This document shows positions 49,991 to 63,831 of a stretch of DNA of 64,000 nucleotides, piece after piece; positions within the stretch are counted from its first letter, which is position 1; each line of letters begins with the position of its first letter. Both the position numbers and the translations under genes were made by a program. The stretch comes from Mesostigma viride. Taxonomy: Eukaryota; Streptophyta; Mesostigmatophyceae; Mesostigmatales; Mesostigmataceae. The stretch lies in the NCBI GenBank assembly GCA_009746045.1, contig RPFO01000026.1, positions 2,765,663 through 2,829,662 on the forward strand, given 5' to 3'. The notes under the pieces are model-generated. The model was not told the origin of the DNA. It was given only the letters and a program-made list of their open reading frames with translations, and searched no databases.

Positions 49991-52900
49991 CAAACCAAGG
50001 CCGAGGGTGCAGTCTTTTAAAGGCGACTGCCTGGAATTCACCCTGGAAAGGATGGTGGTTCAGGCTCTGAAGAAGTTCGCACAGGAATGTGGCGCGACCT
50101 TCTTCATGGTGATGCTGACCCTTTGGGCGGCTCTGCTGGGCCGTTGCAGCCGGCAGGATAAGGTGGTGGTGGGCACACCCTGGAATGGGCGCAACAAGTC
50201 AGAGGTGCAGCACCTGATCGGGTATTTCATCAACCCGCTGGCCCTCTGTGTGAATGTGGACAGCGCGCTGCCCTTCTTCCGCATGGTGCAGCATGTGCGC
50301 GATGTAGTCCTGGCCGCCATGGAGCATGCCGACGCGCCCTTTCACAAGGTGGTGGAGGCTGTGGGGGCGACGGGCAGCGTGAGTGGCAACCCCATCTTCC
50401 AGTCCATGATCATGCCCGACCAAATGGTTGGAATGACTGAGTTGGCACTTGGGCCAGATGCCTGCGTCATTCCGGGTCGTCGTATTAACCGCCACGGCTC
50501 CTCCAAGGTGGATGTGAGCCTTGTCCTCTGCGATGAAACACAGGCGGGCAACCTGACTCTGCTGCTCGAGTACCGGACGGACCTGTGGTGTGAGGCCAGC
50601 ATGCAGCGGCTGGGCCAGCAGCTGGTGTGCCTGGCCAGCAGCGCCGTGGCATCCCCCGAGATGCCGGTGGGCCGCCTGCCGATGATGACCGAGGCGGAGC
50701 GCATGCAGTTGATGGAATCATCGCAGCTGAAGCAGTGGTTGCAAGTGCCTCCCTCTCCCCTCAGCCTGTGTGCCCTGTGGGACTGCCAGGTGGCCACCCG
50801 CCCAGCAGACATGGCGGCACGCTGCCAAGAAGCAGCCCTCTCATTTGCCCAGCTGGACAGTGCCGCGGGATTGCTGTCTGCGGCGCTGGCTGCTAGTGGC
50901 GTGGGCGCAGAGGCACGCGTGGCAATCGTCATGGAGCGGTCGCTCCTGATGCTGGCCGCCATGCTGGGCGTGCTCAAGGCAGGCGCGTGCTACGTGTCCC
51001 TCGACCCCGCCAACCCGCCCGCCTACCTGGCCAGCCTGCTGGATGCCGCGTCCATCAAGGCGATCCTGTGGGACCGCGCTGTTTGCGGGCGGTTGCAGGG
51101 CATGGCCGGGCTGGAGCAAACCACGTGCTTTGTTGTGGACGACCTCGTGGCGGATGCCAGGACAGCATCAGGCACAGGGGGACGAAGGGGCCGAAACCAG
51201 GACTCCTTAGCAGGTCCGTTCATCCACCCTGACCAGACGGCAATCTGCCTGTTCAGCTCCGGCAGCTCCGGCGTGCCCAAGGGGGTCGAATTGACCCACC
51301 GCGCGCTTGTGGCTAAGCTGGAGGGCTACTGGGCGGCGTGCCCCTTTGCGCCCGGCGAGGCCTGCCTGGCGCGCACAACGGTGTCGTTTGTGGACCACAC
51401 ACTGGAGATCCTCGGGTCGCTCCTGCACGGTGTGCCCGTGGTGCTGGCGACCGCGCAGGAGGCGCGCGACCCCGCGTCCCTGCTGCACGTGGCGGTGTCC
51501 GCCCACGTCACGCGACTCGTGGTTGTCCCGTCACTGCTGCAGGTGATGCTGGCAGACGCGGAGGAGGACGAGCGTGCACGCGCCACGTGGTGTGAGGGGC
51601 CCATCTCGCTCGTCATCAGCAGCGGCGAGCCACTCCCCTTGTCCCTGGCGCAGGCGTTCCTGGCGGCCGCGGGCGACCACTGTCAGCTGGTCAACCTGTA
51701 CGGGTCCACGGAGACGTGCGGCGATGCCACGTGGGCGCCCGTGACGCGCGCCATGGTTGCCGCGGGGCACGTCACGGTTGGCCGCCCACTCCTGCACGCC
51801 GTCACGCTGGTGCTCGATGACTACGGCCAGCTGGCACCGCCGGGCGTCCCGGGGGAGCTCTGCGTGGGCGGCGGCGTGGTTGCGCGCGGGTACCTCCACC
51901 AGCCGGAGCTGACCGCATCGCGCTTCACGCGCATACCCATCGCCGACCTGCTGGGGAGGGACGCTGCCGCGTCGCCGTCATGCGGTTTTCCTCAGCATCC
52001 CCCATCAGACATGTTCTCCCCAAGCCGCGATGAGGCTGCTGGCAGCAAGGATGACCGCCCCTCGCTCGTCCTGTACCGCACGGGGGACTGTGCGCGGCTG
52101 CTGCCGTGTGGCGACTTGGCGCTGATGGGTCGCCTGGACCACCAGGTCAAGGTGAGGGGCGTGCGCCTGGAGCTGGGCTTTGTGGAGCAGGCCATGGCGC
52201 GGCTGCCAGGCGTGGCCGCCGCTGGGGCGGTGCTGGTGCCCGCCACCCAGCAGGGCCTCGTGGACGCACCGGGCCATGACACACTGATGGCGGTGGTGAG
52301 CCCCCGGCGGCTGCTCCCAGAGGCACTGCTGGCGGCCCTTCGGCAGCAACTGCCGCTGTACGCCCTCCCCGCGCGCATCCTGTGCGTGGATGAGCTGCCA
52401 CGCCTCATCAGCGGCAAGCTCGACCGCCGCAAGCTGCTGGCCATGGCGGCGGCAGAGATGGCGGAGATGCGGCGCGTGGGGACGGGCGGGGGCGGCCGTG
52501 AGGCGCCCGCGTCGCACGCGGCGGTTAGGACGGACCCGCTCGAGGCCAAGCTGGCCGCGCTGTGGGGGAAGGTGCTGCGCCTGCCCAGCGTGTCCGTGTT
52601 TGACGACTTCTTCAACATCGGGGGCAACTCGCTGGTGGCGGTGCAGCTGCAGAGGGAGCTGGCCAGGGAGCTGGCCAGGGACCCTGCGCTCGCGCCGCTG
52701 GCGTCCGGCAGCCAGAGCCTGTCGGTGTTCAGCCACCGCACCATCAGCAGCATGGCCGCCGAGGCCGCCGGGGCGCTGGGCAGGACGGCAGGCAGGGGTG
52801 CTAGTGGCGCCAGCGACGATGGCCGCGCCTTTACGGGTGCTGCTGCTGCCGCATCCCTCATATTCAGGCCGCGGTCCTTGTTTGCCCGCTTGCTGGGGCC

Positions 52901-54200
52901 AGCTTCATCATCCAGTGGTGCAGAGCCAGCCACGTGGGGTGAGGAGCACGCACAGTCGGGAGTGCTGGAGGTGGTCACGTCCAACCTGCGCTTCCTGTGG
53001 AGCTTCTCCGTCGTCATGCTCCACTTCGGCCACTGCGGGGGCCAGAATCTGCGCTGCTTCCAGAACACGCCGCTGGCCGGGCTTTGGGCGCCGCACGACA
53101 ACACCTCGCTCGCCAACTTTGTGCCCAGGGCCTTCCAGGGGGGTGTCTTGGGCCTGTCCATCTTGTCAGGGATGGGAGCCGCATCGGGCGGCATGCGACC
53201 ATCCCTGGGCACGCCCCTACTGGCGGTCATGCTGGCGCTGCTCATGGAGTTTGGGGTATCCCGCGCATTTGACGACCTCGTGCGGTCATCGAAGCAGGAG
53301 CGCTTCTCCACCACGGCCCACCTATGGGGCCTGTGGGCACTGGCCTTCAACCAGCTGCTGCTGTGGCTGTGTGTCGGCATATGGCGCGGCCACAACCACC
53401 GCGAGGGTCCCAGGCACCAGAAAGGTGGTGTTGTGCTCCTGCTTCTGGCCGCTGGCACGGTGCAATTCCTGCTCCCCATTCTCTTTGCGTTGCTGTGGCC
53501 CCCGGCTTCAGCGGCGGGTGTTCATGGGATGTGGTTTGGTCCCTGGGGCATGCACCAGTTGGGCTGGGAGCCACTGGGGCCGCGTGTCCTCACCTCTGCG
53601 TTGCCCTTTGCGATCGGGTATGCATACAACAGCCAGATCACTCGCATGGTGCACACGGTTCGGTCGCACGTGTGGCTTCGGGTCGTACTGGCCGCCATAT
53701 TTGTGCAGCTCACGGTTCGATCCACGTTCTTCCTCGACATCCTCTCGGGGGTGGACCTGCGTTCCAGCGAGTCAGCGCGTTTTGCCACCATCGCCGACGT
53801 GATGGCCACGTGGGAGCTCGGATCATGGTGGCGGGAATGGCCGCTGAGGGTGCTGGGTTACATGGGCGCGCTAGCGGAGGATATGGGGATGGCCTTTTCG
53901 ATGCTGGCCGTTATGCCAGCGCTGGATGGCATGGTCACCAGGTTTGGCAGGGCCTCCCTGCCCATATATCTTTTCCATCCCCATGTTTTGAGGCTGATGG
54001 AGCCGTTCTCGTTCTGGCTGCTGCGCCAGGTGTCCTCCAACATGCCGCTCACAGTCACCTTGGAGGTCCTCCTGCCGCTCAGCTTCACGGTATGCCTCTG
54101 CCTCGCTTTCTCGGCGATGCAGCGGCGGGGACTGGGGGTCGGGAAAACTGTCCTCGGCCTGTCCATTGTGCTGCATGTCCTAAAGCGGGCCCTTGTGTAA
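49276..54200 (+). CDS. Nonribosomal peptide synthetase module 3 (C-A-T) fused to a membrane acyltransferase-like domain
   Basis: The frame at 49641-54200 has 1519 codons; a missing C near 49694 separates it from the module 2 frame. The condensation domain has HHSVSDG (49755-49775). The adenylation domain differs strongly from modules 1-2: LFSSGSSGVPKG (A3), SFVDHTLEI (A4), LYGSTET (A5), YRTGDCARL (A7), LISGKLD (A10), with a 40-residue insert before A7. Its hand-derived pocket is V-D-L-V-I-S-L-G-D-K, close to the beta-alanine code VDWVISLADK of bacterial synthetases. The carrier Ser is in GGNSL (52629-52631). From 52960 come LRFLWSFSVVMLHFGH, about eight to ten hydrophobic segments and SLPIYLFHPHVL, the beginning and end signatures of acyltransferase family 3 (OafA-like). 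No thioesterase or reductase is present, so release may be by this domain onto a lipid- or membrane-side acceptor (inference). Confidence 0.9.
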
Positions 54201-54542
54201 TTTTTCTCTGTTCATACAGGTACGCGCCAACTGCAACAATTGCTAGGCAACAGCAGCATACTGCTGTTGCGGCCCTGCCCTTTGAGCAGGCGCCCTGCTA
54301 CCTTGGGACCTGCTGATGTGCATCGTTGCCGCCGACGCTGGTGCGTCCTCGTGATGTGCTCACTAGCGAATCAGTCGTGCTGTAAGGCAGGTTTTATGCT
54401 TGACGGGATATGTGGTTGGCTACATCGCCGGATCACGTTGCATGATAAATGTTCCCTCTTGCTGGAATCCCCGGTTGGCTATATCAAGAGTTGTCCTTGC
54501 GTGGCAAGTCTGCGGGGAACTGGCTTTCACTGGCCCGTTGGT
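54201..54542 (+). other. 3' flank of the synthetase gene
   Basis: No second gene seen; an open frame at 54240-54560 has no recognisable domain. It probably includes the 3' untranslated region. Confidence 0.4.
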
Positions 54543-54920
54543 GGACAATTAATTGATTAATTAGGAACATAACTCCGTTTGGAGTACATGTAGCACATAT
54601 CCCTGATAAGGGGCATATGGCTTTTAATACATTCTAGGCTACTTCCTGCAAGGGTAGGGATGTAAACTACACCAGCTCTAGGTGCACCAAGGGCACCTGC
54701 ACCACCATGATCTCTTAGAGCACAAGGGGGGCCTGGCATGGGCTGGAAGATCATCATGGCTATACAAAAGCTAGGGCATGGCTTCTCATCAGAGAGTGGC
54801 TCTCTGCATAGGCAGAGTTTGGCTAAATTCTTAATGCATCATCCATGGGGAGTCCCATTATAGGCAGAGCGTGGCTAAATTCTTAAGGCATCATCCGTGG
54901 GGGCCATTATGGGCGCACAT
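54543..54920 (-). mobile_element. LINE 3'-UTR fragment, minus strand
   Basis: The tail AATTAATTGATTAATT (54548-54563) is followed by the ACTCCGTTTGGAG block and leftward 3' UTR as at 29985-30540. It holds a tandem duplication of GCATAGGCAGAGTTTGGCTAA-like sequence (near 54808 and 54857). Confidence 0.7.
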
Positions 54921-54924
54921 GCCG

Positions 54925-55493
54925 CTTTGGTTTGCACATTAGTAATGAGGATTTGTACGCTGATTTGCCCTACAGTATGTTTCCCACATTATTAGGCACA
55001 GGCGCCTGGGCCTAGCCGGGCACCTGGCCCGCACAGATCAGGTAGACACATCAGATAGACTAGCTGGCGCACCAAGCCCGCCCAGCCTGGGCGATATGTC
55101 CTCACCTGGCGTGCCCCAGGCCGCGCGCGGCAGGGCCGCCACCCGTGGACTTTCCGTGATAGACTCGGCATGGACATGTGCTACACTAAACGTGACGGGC
55201 TCACACCCAGGCAGCCTCCTGGTTTGTCTGTAATATGGAGGCAGATGGTACGCAAGGATAGATGGCAAGTAGTGATGAAGGAGACCACCCCCAAGTCTGT
55301 GGGGGCTCCGCGTGTGACCGCGTATGGCATTCATAGCGATTTGGGCCGTGGTGCCCGCAACGTACCTGTAACTAGGACCTAGATAGCTTACACCATCCAT
55401 TCCATCCCATGTTCCCCTCCCACTGAGGACTTACTATGCTCACGTGACGCAGTCATGAGTCACGTGTCTATTAATTAATTAATTAATGCGTGT
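54925..55493 (+). pseudogene. LINE ORF2 C-terminus, 3' UTR and TTAATT tail
   Basis: Near-copy of 23110-23657 but with frameshifts caused by small insertions (ACAGT near 54974; GC near 55068; CA near 55358), so the frame reads only in pieces. The tail is at 55470-55488. Confidence 0.8.
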
Positions 55494-55518
55494 GGGCCAC
55501 GTGCTAGGCTAAGCCTTA

Positions 55519-56754
55519 CTAATCTACACTACTGCTATATTCCCTAGACTGGGGTTGCTGCATGGGGTGGCAGGGGGTCACTGCCTGCCAGGGCTTGTGG
55601 TCGACGTGGATGACGTCCCCCCTCCAGTATACGGTTTCCCCCCGGCCTGCGCTCTGCCGGAGCTGGAGGTAGGTCGGCCATGCATAGCCGGCCCGTCGCC
55701 TCTGTTGCTGGGCCAGGGTCAAGTCGTCGTCCAGCGTGTAGGAAGTCCTACAGAGCTTCTTGCGGCATTTAAGAAACGACAGCTTATCCGCCATGTACTT
55801 AAAGGTGAGGAGCAGGGGAGCCGGGCCAGCCTTACCTCGCGCGCGGCCGGGGAAGGCGGGCAGTCGACATCCGCAGCTCACCAGTGAGTTGCATGGGGGC
55901 CAGAATGTCGCGCTTAAATGCCGTGAGAAGAGTCTCCGAGGTTTCATCTGCCGGCTGGTCGAAGTGCTTGACGATGACATTGTGGCTGCGCTGGGTGCGG
56001 TCGGCCTCCTCTCGGAGGTCGAGGGCTTGTTGCTTGAGCTGTGCCGCGATGGTGGAGGTGGTGGAGGTGGTCACTGATGGTGCTTGAGCAAGTCCGCCCA
56101 GGTCTGGGTGGGAGGAGCATCGCTGGCCGGGCCACCAGATGCCGGCTGGGCGGCGATGTCCTTCACCGCCTGGGCCGGCGGCGATCGAGGCCTGCGGTGT
56201 TTTGCAGGCACTCAATGGCGATGGCGTTGTCGTGGAGGCGTGTGTCGATGTCGAGGAGCTGGGCTTTGATGTCAGCAGTGGAGGTGGAGGCGGCAGTGGA
56301 GGTGCATGGAGGCGAGGAGGGTGGAGGTGGAGGTGACGGCCGGTGGAAAGGTGGGGGAGCTCAGTAGCCAGCGTGCTGCCCATTGCTGCCACATCTGCAG
56401 CAAGGTGGCGAGTCACGTGCTGCTGGAGGGCTTCTGTAAGGATGGAACGGAGTGTGGATGCGGAGATGGATGGAACCCAGATCTCGCCATCAGAGCGCAT
56501 CAGAGGAGAGAGTTGAGAACGGTGTGCTGGAGTTGGGGGCGGGGGCAACCGAACAGAGACCTGGGGTTAAACCAGGAGCCGTCCGGGGCGATGAGGCGAT
56601 GGATGCTGTCGAGATGGATGCATAACAGGTCGTAAAGCAAGGCGTAGTCCCCGAAGAAGATGCAGTGCATAGCACTGGCCGGGGACATGTTGGTCCAGTC
56701 GTGATCGTCGACTTTGAAAGGTTGGAGCCGAAAGCGCGGTTCTGTTGGGCGCAA
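55519..56754 (-). pseudogene. LINE ORF1 protein, best-preserved copy
   Basis: Read across three minus-strand frames. First (56754-56500): FFGDYALLYDLLCIHLDSIH, an alpha-helical N-terminal domain. Second (56548-55832): a Thr/Ser/Pro-rich linker, then the coiled coil LREEADRTQRSHNVIVKHFD. Third (55980-55519): the RRM end and C-terminal domain, LTFKYMADKLSFLKCRKKL and YTLDDDLTLAQQQRRR, finishing VHDHK-like before PW. Frameshifts near 56510 and 55850. Role as for other ORF1p: RNA binding in the retrotransposition particle. Confidence 0.7.
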
Positions 56755-57179
56755 TTCTTCTGGGCGACTGCGTTTGGGATCAGGCGATGCTGATGGCGAG
56801 TGTTACGTCCCAGGATTTACACTCCTAACCTGAGTTACGTAGCGAAAGATCAACCATGCCGGAATTAGGAATATTCAAGGTGGCTTAATGTAGATTGCGC
56901 TACACGACGTGAGTCGTGAGATATCTGGCACCGCGGCTTGAGGCCAAGCTAATTGATACACACTAATTGATACACACTTATAACGGCTAGCAGGACCAAT
57001 TACAAATGGATAGTTGCCCCAGGTTTAACGTGAAGGCGTCATCGCACTTAACATTCATCAAACCAAGAGGACGAGATTCTCGTCCTCGGACCAAGGGTGG
57101 TTTTACCGGATTAGGATACATTTTTTTGTCTAGGATACATTTGATGCACTGTGCAGTTTTCAGATGTGTTTGAGGGGGT
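56755..57179. other. Unassigned DNA, possible LTR start
   Basis: TGTTACGTCCCAGG at 56801 resembles the start of the Ty3 LTR seen on the minus strand at 17206, but no end or partner was found. No gene. Confidence 0.25.
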
Positions 57180-57655
57180 TGATTGCGCCTAGCATGCATT
57201 TTATTGAAGCAATTGGCCCACGCGCATGTGCGCCCATAATGGCCCCCATGGATGATGCTTTCAGTATTTAGCCGCGCCCAGCCTACAATGGGACCTCCCA
57301 TGGATGATGCATTAAGAATTTAGCCATGCGATGCCTATGCAGGGAGTTACTCTCTGCTGAGATGCCATGTGTACACCAGCTATAGCCTAGCCACATACCC
57401 TCCACCCCATATGTCATGCAGGCCTTCTAGGCCCTCTCCTCAAGCCCCCCCTGGGTGCCTGTGCTTGTTAAGGAGGCATGAACCATCATGGCGGTGCAGG
57501 TGCACCTTGTGCACCCAGAGCAGGTGACAGTTGTACATCCTCCACCTGCAGGTTGTAGCCCTGATTGTATTACAAACCCATAGATGCCCCTTTCTCAGGG
57601 CTATGTGTTACATATGCTCCCAACGGAGCTATGATTTTAATTAATTAATAATAAT
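57180..57655 (+). mobile_element. LINE 3'-UTR fragment, plus strand
   Basis: Matches the complement of 54543-54920 and, over 57480-57650, the copy at 23658-23857; ends ATGATTTTAATTAATTAATA. Confidence 0.7.
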
Positions 57656-57709
57656 TGAAGCAATGAGTTTCCCAAGATATACATTATATAAACTAAGACA
57701 ATTAGTGGA

Positions 57710-59631
57710 ACAATAAGTGGAAGCATACATGTGACACTATCGACATGCCCGGAGGCACGCCGTTCAAGGCCTTCATGAAGTACGTTGCCCTAGAGGCAAC
57801 CAAGACAAGGGTGGGTGGGTGGGGAGCAAAGAAAGAGGCCGACAAAACCAGCCAGAGCGGCTTTTAGTCGCAAAACCTCCCTTATCCCTAGCTAACTGAC
57901 GTCATTAAACCCTTATGTTCAGTGATGCTAGTAAGACGCTAACCGTACAGACCGGGGGTAGAATATCCCGAATCTGCACGGCTAGTATTAAATAATGCGT
58001 AGGTTGTTCTTTTCAGGGGCACTGCACCTCACGCCCCGTTCCGCCCGGGTATAATCAACCCAAGCGCGGAACGCACATTTTATTTAATTCATTTTTCAAC
58101 CATGCACTATACTGCATCTACTAATCACAAAAGCTCTAGCCAAACAGCTACGAGAAAACACTACGACCTATAAGCCGCTCATCCAGCGGCCTGTTCCCGC
58201 ATTCACGTATAGAAGAAACTCCGTTCAAAGAACCCCGATTCATGTCCCACGTAGCTCCCACAAAAACCAGCATCTTCATTAAAACAATAAGTGGAAGCAT
58301 ACATGTGACACTATCGACATGCCCGGAGGCACGCCGTTCAAGGCCTTCATGAAGTACGTTGCCCAATCACCCCCGCCCTGGCTTTCCCTTGAAGCCGCAC
58401 TCCACCTTGCTCGTTGTCACAAGTGACCGCCCTGCCGCAAAACGGGAGCCCCCCCACATCGGGAGGCGTGTGCCCGGCGGCTGTGGATGCATGGCCAGGC
58501 CCAAAAAGGCCCAGCGCATTTGCACTGCGATTGCGCACGGCCAGCCTATCATGACCCCTCTCGGGGCCCCGAGTCGGTACCGCTATGGCCGTCTCCCCAT
58601 AGACCCGGGGTGCTTCGAGAAAAAACGTGGACCTAGCCCAGGCCCCGCCAGCCCGGACGCCCGAGGCCACAGCCCCAGGCACCTGGCTGAACGAGAGTCC
58701 GTTCAGCCAAGACCGCATTCCCCCCCGAGGTTTCTATGCGCACGTGGGGAAAAAATTTCTAGCTTAGGCGCTTTTCCCATCGCCGTCCCCAGCCCCAACC
58801 ACCCCCCCCTCGGCGGAAGGCAATTGCAAAGTTTGCTGGCCAGCAGCAATTTCCGAAGAAAAAGCCTCAGGCCGCGGACCGAGACACGGGTCGCCAGTGC
58901 CAGCCATCCGGCTCCAACCCGGGGTGCAAGCATCCCCAGGTACGGAGCACCAGCTCGCGCACTGGGCCGACCAAGCGACTGTCAGTTGAGCACCTGTCAC
59001 GGCACCCGGCCCACCAAAGACCCCATGAGCTGGGGAAAAGGTGCGGACCGGAGGTAATCATTTTCTTTTCTTTTAGTTAACCGGGCGAGGAACTACGCCT
59101 GGCCGGTTAACAACTGGAAGTCTCACCACTGGCCAAGTGGCCGGTGCAACCAGTGCTTTTGGGATTTTGCTCCGCAGCACCCATAGCTGCGGCTGCCGCC
59201 GCAACGACAACGAGCAAAGAAAGAGGCCGACAAAACCAGCCAGAGCGGCTTTTAGTCGCAAAACCTCCCTTATCCCTAGCTAACTGACGTCATTAAACCC
59301 TTATGTTCAGTGATGCTAGTAAGACGCTCACCGTACAGACCGGGGGTAGAATATCCCGAATCTGCACGGCTAGTATTAAATAATGCGTAGGTTGTTCTTT
59401 TCAGGGGCACTGCACCTCACGCCCCGTTCCGCCCGGGTATAATCAACCCAAGCGCGGAACGCACATTTTATTTAATTCATTTTTCAACCATGCACTATAC
59501 TGCATCTACTAATCACAAAAGCTCTAGCCAAACAGCTACGAGAAAACACTACGACCTATAAGCCGCTCATCCAGCGGCCTCTTGTTCCCGCATTCACGTA
59601 TAGAAGAAACTCCGTTCAAAGAACCCCGATT
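57710..59631 (+). mobile_element. Non-autonomous element with split direct repeats (TRIM-like)
   Basis: A 417-bp repeat (57824-58240; 59212-59631) flanks about 970 bp, and a separate 80-bp repeat (57710-57792; 58285-58366) precedes the first copy and follows it, giving the order S-L-S-internal-L. The internal part holds one long open frame (58359-59057) without a domain and a hairpin GTTAACCGG...CCGGTTAAC at 59077-59113. The 417-bp copies differ by one CTT duplication and a few substitutions, so it is young. No RT or recombinase is encoded here. Confidence 0.6.
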
Positions 59632-59987
59632 AACGCAATGAGACAACATCAATGAGACAACATATGCCAATTGAAGGCTGCCCGCAACTTTATTCCAAGC
59701 TCATTATTATATGATTCCAAGGCCATAATTCTTGGACCAAGACCGTATATCTTCAAGATATAGCACTACAGACACCCACGCGGCTTCCGCGGTCATCACG
59801 CTCCTCCTCCAAGACAACTCAACCTTACAGGACGTTGGGCCATCATACGTCCGGAATAATTGTCTCACTTATTACATAACCAAACTTTTTGAGGGATCGC
59901 CATGGTTGCATGGTTTCAACACATGCGCCCTGTACTCATGTGCATCAAAGGCGTTGCGTAGTGCCAACTCAGTGTCAAAGAACTGAT
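59632..59987. other. Spacer, probable 3' untranslated region of the polyQ gene
   Basis: It starts with a direct repeat, CAATGAGACAACAT twice (59636-59663). No gene recognised. Confidence 0.35.
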
Positions 59988-62704
<2,717 letters not shown>

Positions 62705-62884
62705 TGTTCCCGTGGCTAGTGCCCATCATTCTTTCCACCTTGAGCGGGGCGAAGTCACGAATTCAAGCGCTAAGTGCATTTGAATCAAGCGGGAACTGGG
62801 TGACACTGCTTGAAGACGTGCAGCTCCAAGGCATGCAAATGATGCAATGTATCAAAGATACGATACGCAAAGTTCAGGTGTTCA

Positions 62885-63372
62885 GGTGAAGACGTGAAGA
62901 CGTGAAGACGTGAAGACGTGAAGACGTGGTGAAGACAGGTGAAGACGCGGTGAAGACGTGAAGACGTGAAGACGTGAAGACTTGAAGACGTGAAGACACG
63001 ATACGGCAAGTTCAGGTGAAGTCACGAAGAGTGACGTGAAGACACGATACGGCACGTTCAGGTGAAGACGTGAAGACGTGAAGACGTGAAGACGTGAAGA
63101 CGTGAAGACGTGAAGACGTGAAGACGTGGTCAAGACAGGTGAAGACGCGGTGAAGACGTGAAGACGTGAAGACGTGCATGCAAGGTATCAAAGATACAAT
63201 ACGCCGCAAGTTCAGGTGAAGTCGTGAAGACGTGAAGACGTGAAGACGTGAAGACGTGAAGACGTGAAGACGTGAAGACGTGAAGACGTGAAGACGTGAA
63301 GACGTGAAGACGTGAAGACGTGAAGACGTGAAGACCAGGACTGTCACGTGAAGACTGGGACGTGAAGACAAG
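62885..63372. repeat. (GTGAAGAC)n octamer array
   Basis: Pure runs of GTGAAGAC are separated by a recurring spacer (GATACGGCAAGTTCAGGTGAA type) at about 62860, 63001, 63045 and 63195, giving a higher-order pattern. It lies between two divergent genes. Confidence 0.9.
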
Positions 63373-63434
63373 TTGCAGCACTCGGCCGCAGCAGTCGCAC
63401 GCAGGTAGAAACGAATATTGCTGCTTGAATCTGT

Positions 63435-63825
63435 CAAGACCCCATCGAATGTAAAACAGGTTTTTCGTAAAGAAATCCGATTTGTGGGCGGGCTTTACAT
63501 ATTGCTTCTGTCCAAGCACTACCGGATGTAAAACAGTATACTTCTTGAAGAAATCAGTTGGGGCTTTGTTGGGCGTCACATTTGACCGGTGGGCGGAGTT
63601 TCCTGCTTCTGTGAAGGCGCCATCGAATGTAGATCAGTAGATTTTCTAAAGAAATCTGAGTTGTGGGCGGGGCCTTTATTGCTTGTGTTCATCCACCACC
63701 GGATGTAGAACAGTAGACTTATTGAAGAAATCAGTTTGGGGCTTTGTTGGGCGCCACATTTGAGCGGTGGGCGGGGTTTCTTGCTTCTGTCCAAGCACCA
63801 CCGGGTGTAATACAGTAGATTTCCT
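63435..63825 (+). promoter_or_regulatory. 179-bp tandem repeat with four GC boxes upstream of a gene start
   Basis: Two imperfect units, each with two half-units sharing ATGTA-AACAGTA...TTGAAGAAATC. GTGGGCGG occurs at 63484, 63589, 63663 and 63767 (spacing 105, 74, 104). The last lies about 60 bases before the ATG at 63832. Confidence 0.5.
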
Positions 63826-63831
63826 ATTAAC

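Noticed and set aside
42595-54200. Bacterial contamination as source of the synthetase
   Set aside because: The locus is flanked on the right at 54543-55493 by LINE pieces that also occur elsewhere in the window, so it is in the same genome; past horizontal transfer remains possible.
58359-59057. 232-codon plus-strand frame as a gene
   Set aside because: Pro/Arg-rich, overlapped by open frames on the other strand, no domain; probably GC-driven.
62885-63372. CRISPR-like array
   Set aside because: The units are 8-bp direct repeats without unique spacers, in eukaryotic DNA; a satellite explains it.
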